64,000 bases of DNA, from NCBI GenBank assembly GCA_037783415.1, contig JAZGTN010000001.1:248001-312000 (forward strand), given 5' to 3'. Shown here one piece after another: positions 56,601-64,000 of this stretch. The position numbers and the translations under genes are program-made. The stretch is from Leptasterias polaris. Lineage: Eukaryota; Echinodermata; Asteroidea; Forcipulatida; Asteriidae. Within the stretch, counting starts at the first letter, position 1, and the number at the start of each line of letters is the position of its first letter. The notes below the pieces were generated by a model. The model ran no database searches. It saw nothing but the letters and a program-made list of their open reading frames with translations, and was not told where the DNA came from.

Positions 56601-59239
56601 GAGACATTTCTAGACGGCGCTAGCGGCCAGAGAGTCACCCCTACCCAAAGAAAATGAGAAGTTTTCAAGCAAAATCAAAGTAAGTACGCTCAAATCAACC
56701 TGACATCATTTTTGGATTGGCACAAAATTTACACCACTCGAAGGTCAAGTACTAGGGGTCATGTGACCGAATTCTTGGGGCGGAGAGACATTTCTAGACG
56801 GCGCTAGTGGCCAGAGAGTCACCCCTACCCAAAGAAAATTAAAGTTTTAAAAAAGGCCAAGAAATAGTGCCTGCGGAAAACGTTGAGACCCTGAAATAAA
56901 GTTAAATCTACGGTTGACAATAACTCCTGATCACAGCATGCCAGAGAGACAAATTTTGTTACCTGATTCTTCCCTGAATACTCCCAAATCCGAAAATCAG
57001 AATGTGAGGGCCAGCAGGCGCCATCTTCATACCGCAAATTACCAGCGAGCGGGGACCATCCGAAGTCGACGCAATAGCGACTTCATTTGAACGAGCTATT
57101 TTAAAACAAATTCAAAGTAAGCACGGTCAAATCAACATGACATCATTTTTGGATTGGCACAAAATTTACACCACTCGAAGGTCAAGTACTAGGGGTCATG
57201 TGACCGAATTCTTGGGGCGGAGAGACATTTCTAGACGGCGCTAGCGGCCAGAGAGTCACCCCTACCCAAAGAAAATGAGAAGTTTTCAAGCAAAATCAAA
57301 GTAAGTACGCTCAAATCAACCTGACATCATTTTTGGATTGGCACAAAATTTACACCACTCGAAGGTCAAGTACTAGGGGTCATGTGACCGAATTCTTGGG
57401 GCGGAGAGACATTTCTAGACGGCGCTAGCGGCCAGAGAGTCACCCCTACCCAAAGAAAATGAGAAGTTTTCAAGCAAAATCAAAGTAAGTACGCTCAAAT
57501 CAACCTGACATCATTTTTGGATTGGCACAAAATTTACACCACTCGAAGGTCAAGTACTAGGGGTCATGTGACCGAATTCTTGGGGCGGAGAGACATTTCT
57601 AGACGGCGCTAGTGGCCAGAGAGTCACCCCTACCCAAAGAAAATGAAAGTTTTAAAAAAGGCCAAGAAATAGTGCCTGCGGAAAACGTTGAGACCCTGAA
57701 ATAAAGTTAAATCTACGGTTGACAATAACTCCTGATCACAGCATGCCAGAGAGACAAATTTTGTTACCTGATTCTTCCCTGAATACTCCCAAATCCGAAA
57801 ATCAGAATGTGAGGGCCAGCAGGCGCCATCTTCATACCGCAAATTACCAGCGAGCGGGGACCATCCGAAGTCGACGCAATAGCGACTTCATTTGAACGAG
57901 CTATTTTAAAACAAATTCAAAGTAAGCACGGTCAAATCAACATGACATCATTTTTGGATTGGCACAAAATTTACACCACTCGAAGGTCAAGTACTAGGGG
58001 TCATGTGACCGAATTCTTGGGGCGGAGAGACATTTCTAGACGGCGCTAGCGGCCAGAGAGTCACCCCTACCCAAAGAAAATGAGAAGTTTTCAAGCAAAA
58101 TCAAAGTAAGTACGCTCAAATCAACCTGACATCATTTTTGGATTGGCACAAAATTTACACCACTCGAAGGTCAAGTACTAGGGGTCATGTGACCGAATTC
58201 TTGGGGCGGAGAGACATTTCTAGACGGCGCTAGCGGCCAGAGAGTCACCCCTACCCAAAGAAAATGAGAAGTTTTCAAGCAAAATCAAAGTAAGTACGCT
58301 CAAATCAACCTGACATCATTTTTGGATTGGCACAAAATTTACACCACTCGAAGGTCAAGTACTAGGGGTCATGTGACCGAATTCTTGGGGCGGAGAGACA
58401 TTTCTAGACGGCGCTAGTGGCCAGAGAGTCACCCCTACCCAAAGAAAATTAAAGTTTTAAAAAAGGCCAATAAATAGTGCCTGCGGAAAACGTTGAGACC
58501 CTGAAATAAAGTTAAATCTACGGTTGACAATAACTCCTGATCACAGCATGCCAGAGAGACAAATTTTGTTACCTGATTCTTCCCTGAATACTCCCAAATC
58601 CGAAAATCAGAATGTGAGGGCCAGCAGGCGCCATCTTCATACCGCAAATTACCAGCGAGCGGGGACCATCCGAAGTCGACGCAATAGCGACTTCATTTGA
58701 ACGAGCTATTTTAAAACAAATTCAAAGTAAGCACGGTCAAATCAACATGACATCATTTTTGGATTGGCACAAAATTTACACCACTCGAAGGTCAAGTACT
58801 AGGGGTCATGTGACCGAATTCTTGGGGCGGAGAAACATTTCTAGACGGCGCTAGCGGCCAGAGAGTCACCCCTACCCAAAGAAAATGAGAAGTTTTCAAG
58901 CAAAATCAAAGTAAGTACGCTCAAATCAACCTGACATCATTTTTGGATTGGCACAAAATTTACACCACTCGAAGGTCAAGTACTAGGGGTCATGTGACCG
59001 AATTCTTGGGGCGGAGAGACATTTCTAGACGGCGCTAGCGGCCAGAGAGTCACCCCTACCCAAAGAAAATGAGAAGTTTTCAAGCAAAATCAAAGTAAGT
59101 ACGCTCAAATCAACCTGACATCATTTTTGGATTGGCACAAAATTTACACCACTCGAAGGTCAAGTACTAGGGGTCATGTGACCGAATTCTTGGGGCGGAG
59201 AGACATTTCTAGACGGCGCTAGTGGCCAGAGAGTCACCC
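53606..59239. repeat. Run of seven A-B-C units
   Basis: Starts at 53606 (803 bp, two A bases lost at the left junction), 54409, 55214 (806 bp, with an added G in GCTAGGTGG near 56001), 56020, 56825, 57630 and 58435. Units 56825 and 58435 share AAAATTAAAG in place of AAAATGAAAG, 1610 bp apart. All are GAGACC type. Confidence 0.94.
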
Positions 59240-59860
59240 CTACCCAAAGAAAATGAAAGTTTTAAAAAAGGCCAAGAAATAGTGCCTGCGGAAAACGTTG
59301 AGACCCTGAAATAAAGTTAAATCTACGGTTGACAATAACTCCTGATCACAGCATGCCAGAGAGACAAATTTTGTTACCTGATTCTTCCCTGAATACTCCC
59401 AAATCCGAAAATCAGAATGTGAGGGCCAGCAGGCGCCATCTTCATACCGCAAATTACCAGCGAGCGGGGACCATCCGAAGTCGACGCAATAGCGACTTCA
59501 TTTGAACGAGCTATTTTAAAACAAATTCAAAGTAAGCACGGTCAAATCAACATGACATCATTTTTGGATTGGCACAAAATTTACACCACTCGAAGGTCAA
59601 GTACTAGGGGTCATGTGACCGAATTCTTGGGGCGGAGAGACATTTCTAGACGGCGCTAGCGGCCAGAGAGTCACCCCTACCCAAAGAAAATGAGAAGTTT
59701 TCAAGCAAAATCAAAGTAAGTACGCTCAAATCAACCTGACATCATTTTTGGATTGGCACAAAATTTACACCACTCGAAGGTCAAGTACTAGGGGTCATGT
59801 GACCGAATTCTTGGGGCGGAGAGACATTTCTAGACGGCGCTAGTGGCCAGAGAGTCACCC
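59240..59860. repeat. HOR unit with two monomers (A-C), 621 bp
   Basis: Copy 1 in the 2231 bp duplication; its partner is at 61471. Confidence 0.93.
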
Positions 59861-61470
59861 CTACCCAAAGAAAATGAAAGTTTTAAAAAAGGCCAAGAAA
59901 TAGTGCCTGCGGAAAACGTTGAGACCCTGAAATAAAGTTAAATCTACGGTTGACAATAACTCCTGATCACAGCATGCCAGAGAGACAAATTTTGTTACCT
60001 GATTCTTCCCTGAATACTCCCAAATCCGAAAATCAGAATGTGAGGGCCAGCAGGCGCCATCTTCATACCGCAAATTACCAGCGAGCGGGGACCATCCGAA
60101 GTCGACGCAATAGCGACTTCATTTGAACGAGCTATTTTAAAACAAATTCAAAGTAAGCACGGTCAAATCAACATGACATCATTTTTGGATTGGCACAAAA
60201 TTTACACCACTCGAAGGTCAAGTACTAGGGGTCATGTGACCGAATTCTTGGGGCGGAGAGACATTTCTAGACGGCGCTAGCGGCCAGAGAGTCACCACTA
60301 CCCAAAGAAAATGAGAAGTTTTCAAGCAAAATCAAAGTAAGTACGCTCAAATCAACCTGACATCATTTTTGGATTGGCACAAAATTTACACCACTCGAAG
60401 GTCAAGTACTAGGGGTCATGTGACCGAATTCTTGGGGCGGAGAGACATTTCTAGACGGCGCTAGCGGCCAGAGAGTCACCCCTACCCAAAGAAAATGAGA
60501 AGTTTTCAAGCAAAATCAAAGTAAGTACGCTCAAATCAACCTGACATCATTTTTGGATTGGCACAAAATTTACACCACTCGAAGGTCAAGTACTAGGGGT
60601 CATGTGACCGAATTCTTGGGGCGGAGAGACATTTCTAGACGGCGCTAGTGGCCAGAGAGTCACCCCTACCCAAAGAAAATGAAAGTTTTAAAAAAGGCCA
60701 AGAAATAGTGCCTGCGGAAAACGTTGAGACCCTGAAATAAAGTTAAATCTACGGTTGACAATAACTCCTGATCACAGCATGCCAGAGAGACAAATTTTGT
60801 TACCTGATTCTTCCCTGAATACTCCCAAATCCGAAAATCAGAATGTGAGGGCCAGCAGGCGCCATCTTCATACCGCAAATTACCAGCGAGCGGGGACCAT
60901 CCGAAGTCGACGCAATAGCGACTTCATTTGAACGAGCTATTTTAAAACAAATTCAAAGTAAGCACGGTCAAATCAACATGACATCATTTTTGGATTGGCA
61001 CAAAATTTACACCACTCGAAGGTCAAGTACTAGGGGTCATGTGACCGAATTCTTGGGGCGGAGAAACATTTCTAGACGGCGCTAGCGGCCAGAGAGTCAC
61101 CCCTACCCAAAGAAAATGAGAAGTTTTCAAGCAAAATCAAAGTAAGTACGCTCAAATCAACCTGACATCATTTTTGGATTGGCACAAAATTTACACCACT
61201 CGAAGGTCAAGTACTAGGGGTCATGTGACCGAATTCTTGGGGCGGAGAGACATTTCTAGACGGCGCTAGCGGCCAGAGAGTCACCCCTACCCAAAGAAAA
61301 TGAGAAGTTTTCAAGCAAAATCAAAGTAAGTACGCTCAAATCAACCTGACATCATTTTTGGATTGGCACAAAATTTACACCACTCGAAGGTCAAGTACTA
61401 GGGGTCATGTGACCGAATTCTTGGGGCGGAGAGACATTTCTAGACGGCGCTAGTGGCCAGAGAGTCACCC
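59861..61470. repeat. Two standard HOR units
   Basis: The first has GTCACCACTA at the end of A, the second GGAGAAACATT in A; both markers belong to the 2231 bp duplication. Confidence 0.95.
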
Positions 61471-62091
61471 CTACCCAAAGAAAATGAAAGTTTTAAAAAA
61501 GGCCAAGAAATAGTGCCTGCGGAAAACGTTGAGACCCTGAAATAAAGTTAAATCTACGGTTGACAATAACTCCTGATCACAGCATGCCAGAGAGACAAAT
61601 TTTGTTACCTGATTCTTCCCTGAATACTCCCAAATCCGAAAATCAGAATGTGAGGGCCAGCAGGCGCCATCTTCATACCGCAAATTACCAGCGAGCGGGG
61701 ACCATCCGAAGTCGACGCAATAGCGACTTCATTTGAACGAGCTATTTTAAAACAAATTCAAAGTAAGCACGGTCAAATCAACATGACATCATTTTTGGAT
61801 TGGCACAAAATTTACACCACTCGAAGGTCAAGTACTAGGGGTCATGTGACCGAATTCTTGGGGCGGAGAGACATTTCTAGACGGCGCTAGCGGCCAGAGA
61901 GTCACCCCTACCCAAAGAAAATGAGAAGTTTTCAAGCAAAATCAAAGTAAGTACGCTCAAATCAACCTGACATCATTTTTGGATTGGCACAAAATTTACA
62001 CCACTCGAAGGTCAAGTACTAGGGGTCATGTGACCGAATTCTTGGGGCGGAGAGACATTTCTAGACGGCGCTAGTGGCCAGAGAGTCACCC
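61471..62091. repeat. HOR unit with two monomers (A-C), 621 bp
   Basis: Copy 2 partner of the unit at 59240, with no private change noticed. Confidence 0.93.
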
Positions 62092-63701
62092 CTACCCAAA
62101 GAAAATGAAAGTTTTAAAAAAGGCCAAGAAATAGTGCCTGCGGAAAACGTTGAGACCCTGAAATAAAGTTAAATCTACGGTTGACAATAACTCCTGATCA
62201 CAGCATGCCAGAGAGACAAATTTTGTTACCTGATTCTTCCCTGAATACTCCCAAATCCGAAAATCAGAATGTGAGGGCCAGCAGGCGCCATCTTCATACC
62301 GCAAATTACCAGCGAGCGGGGACCATCCGAAGTCGACGCAATAGCGACTTCATTTGAACGAGCTATTTTAAAACAAATTCAAAGTAAGCACGGTCAAATC
62401 AACATGACATCATTTTTGGATTGGCACAAAATTTACACCACTCGAAGGTCAAGTACTAGGGGTCATGTGACCGAATTCTTGGGGCGGAGAGACATTTCTA
62501 GACGGCGCTAGCGGCCAGAGAGTCACCACTACCCAAAGAAAATGAGAAGTTTTCAAGCAAAATCAAAGTAAGTACGCTCAAATCAACCTGACATCATTTT
62601 TGGATTGGCACAAAATTTACACCACTCGAAGGTCAAGTACTAGGGGTCATGTGACCGAATTCTTGGGGCGGAGAGACATTTCTAGACGGCGCTAGCGGCC
62701 AGAGAGTCACCCCTACCCAAAGAAAATGAGAAGTTTTCAAGCAAAATCAAAGTAAGTACGCTCAAATCAACCTGACATCATTTTTGGATTGGCACAAAAT
62801 TTACACCACTCGAAGGTCAAGTACTAGGGGTCATGTGACCGAATTCTTGGGGCGGAGAGACATTTCTAGACGGCGCTAGTGGCCAGAGAGTCACCCCTAC
62901 CCAAAGAAAATGAAAGTTTTAAAAAAGGCCAAGAAATAGTGCCTGCGGAAAACGTTGAGACCCTGAAATAAAGTTAAATCTACGGTTGACAATAACTCCT
63001 GATCACAGCATGCCAGAGAGACAAATTTTGTTACCTGATTCTTCCCTGAATACTCCCAAATCCGAAAATCAGAATGTGAGGGCCAGCAGGCGCCATCTTC
63101 ATACCGCAAATTACCAGCGAGCGGGGACCATCCGAAGTCGACGCAATAGCGACTTCATTTGAACGAGCTATTTTAAAACAAATTCAAAGTAAGCACGGTC
63201 AAATCAACATGACATCATTTTTGGATTGGCACAAAATTTACACCACTCGAAGGTCAAGTACTAGGGGTCATGTGACCGAATTCTTGGGGCGGAGAGACAT
63301 TTCTAGACGGCGCTAGCGGCCAGAGAGTCACCCCTACCCAAAGAAAATGAGAAGTTTTCAAGCAAAATCAAAGTAAGTACGCTCAAATCAACCTGACATC
63401 ATTTTTGGATTGGCACAAAATTTACACCACTCGAAGGTCAAGTACTAGGGGTCATGTGACCGAATTCTTGGGGCGGAGAGACATTTCTAGACGGCGCTAG
63501 CGGCCAGAGAGTCACCCCTACCCAAAGAAAATGAGAAGTTTTCAAGCAAAATCAAAGTAAGTACGCTCAAATCAACCTGACATCATTTTTGGATTGGCAC
63601 AAAATTTACACCACTCGAAGGTCAAGTACTAGGGGTCATGTGACCGAATTCTTGGGGCGGAGAGACATTTCTAGACGGCGCTAGTGGCCAGAGAGTCACC
63701 C
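62092..63701. repeat. Two standard HOR units
   Basis: The first repeats the GTCACCACTA marker of the unit at 59861. The second is consensus. Confidence 0.95.
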
Positions 63702-64000
63702 CTACCCAAAGAAAATGAAAGTTTTTAAAAAGGCCAAGAAATAGTGCCTGCGGAAAACGTTGAGACCCTGAAATAAAGTTAAATCTACGGTTGACAATAA
63801 CTCCTGATCACAGCATGCCAGAGAGACAAATTTTGTTACCTGATTCTTCCCTGAATACTCCCAAATCCGAAAATCAGAATGTGAGGGCCAGCAGGCGCCA
63901 TCTTCATACCGCAAATTACCAGCGAGCGGGGACCATCCGAAGTCGACGCAATAGCGACTTCATTTGAACGAGCTATTTTAAAACAAATTCAAAGTAAGCA
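63702..64000. repeat. Window-edge HOR unit, 3'-truncated
   Basis: First 299 bp of a unit, ending inside monomer A. It has GTTTTTAAAAAGG at the left insert junction, the same variant as the unit at 7432. The array clearly continues beyond the window. Confidence 0.95.

Larger units (their letters stand above)
58834..63295. repeat. Tandem duplication of a 2231 bp block
   Basis: GGAGAAACATT (58834 and 61065) and GTCACCACTA (60291 and 62522) recur exactly 2231 bp apart. The order standard unit, two-monomer unit, standard units recurs with the same spacing (59240/61471, 59861/62092, 60666/62897). 2231 is 805 + 621 + 805. Outer limits are approximate. Confidence 0.88.
20682..64000. repeat. Right part of satellite HOR array
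   Basis: The array resumes in phase immediately after the transposon and runs to the window end. Complete units start at 21401 through 62897, with a partial unit at 63702. This part is more irregular than the left: 14 of the 17 units with an unusual monomer number lie here. GAGACC is the common form at the diagnostic site, with GCGACC only at 21401, 22022, 33546, 34351, 45809 and 48224. Confidence 0.97.

Noticed and set aside
623..63914. A 70-codon minus-strand reading frame repeated in almost every unit, starting MRYEDGACWPSHSDF
   Set aside because: It spans the insert and persists only because the satellite is homogeneous. Common variants change residues (R/L, K/Q, F/L, A/P) without any excess of silent changes, indels break it in several units, and it resembles no protein I know.
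1..64000. CENP-B box in the satellite or in the TTTCG repeats
   Set aside because: I looked for TTCG-N4-A-N2-CGGG on both strands. TTCGTTCCCTCGAAA and CTTCGGATGGTCCCCG share only the first bases and fail at the core positions.
1..64000. tRNA or 5S rRNA origin of the monomer (box A and box B, 5S core)
   Set aside because: GTGACCGAATTC is only loosely like box B and no box A lies at a proper distance; no 5S-like core is present.
1..64000. CRISPR array, because of direct repeats at regular spacing
   Set aside because: The repeats are contiguous 184 bp monomers with no variable spacers and no cas genes.

Overview
The window is eukaryotic satellite DNA: one very homogeneous tandem array with a higher-order repeat (HOR), broken once by a transposon that itself contains a second, palindromic transposon. 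I see no intact protein gene, rRNA, tRNA or CRISPR array. The organism is probably an animal, because of the satellite with HOR structure, the TA-flanked inverted-repeat element and the integrase-like fragment. The phylum cannot be fixed from the sequence; a marine invertebrate is only a guess.

Array layout. The basic monomer is 184 bp. The standard HOR unit is 805 bp and holds three monomers. Monomer A is interrupted by a ~246 bp segment lying between two copies of TTTTAAAA; B and C are plain 184 bp monomers. From 623 to 63701 there are 74 complete units. Fifty-seven have the A-B-C form and 17 have 1, 2, 4, 5 or 6 monomers. The formula 253 bp plus n x 184 bp per unit, plus 3320 bp for the transposon and its duplicated TA, plus eight small indels (net +5), gives the observed 63,079 bp exactly. 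A window-edge unit fills 1-622 and another starts at 63702.

Insertion at 17360-20681. The outer element (17362-20679, 3318 bp) has TA on each side and a 16 bp perfect terminal inverted repeat. Removing it with one TA restores an exact 805 bp unit. Inside it sits a fold-back element (17456-19133, 1678 bp): two 724 bp arms that matched wherever I compared them, a 230 bp loop, and a flanking 6 bp GTATCT duplication. The loop, read on the minus strand, holds a 49-codon reading frame that resembles the N-terminal helix-turn-helix of integrase-type transposases. This fragment is the only protein-like signal in the window.

Array history. Units left of about 22.6 kb mostly carry one base at a diagnostic site (GCGACC), and units to the right mostly carry another (GAGACC). 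Local subfamilies, a two-unit block shared by two places 10.2 kb apart, and tandem duplications of 1610, 2231 and 3038 bp show repeated unequal exchange or conversion. The likely order is: a plain 184 bp array, insertion of the 246 bp segment, amplification of the trimer, local duplications, the outer transposon, then the fold-back element. Monomer counts could be affected by assembly, since most units are nearly identical.
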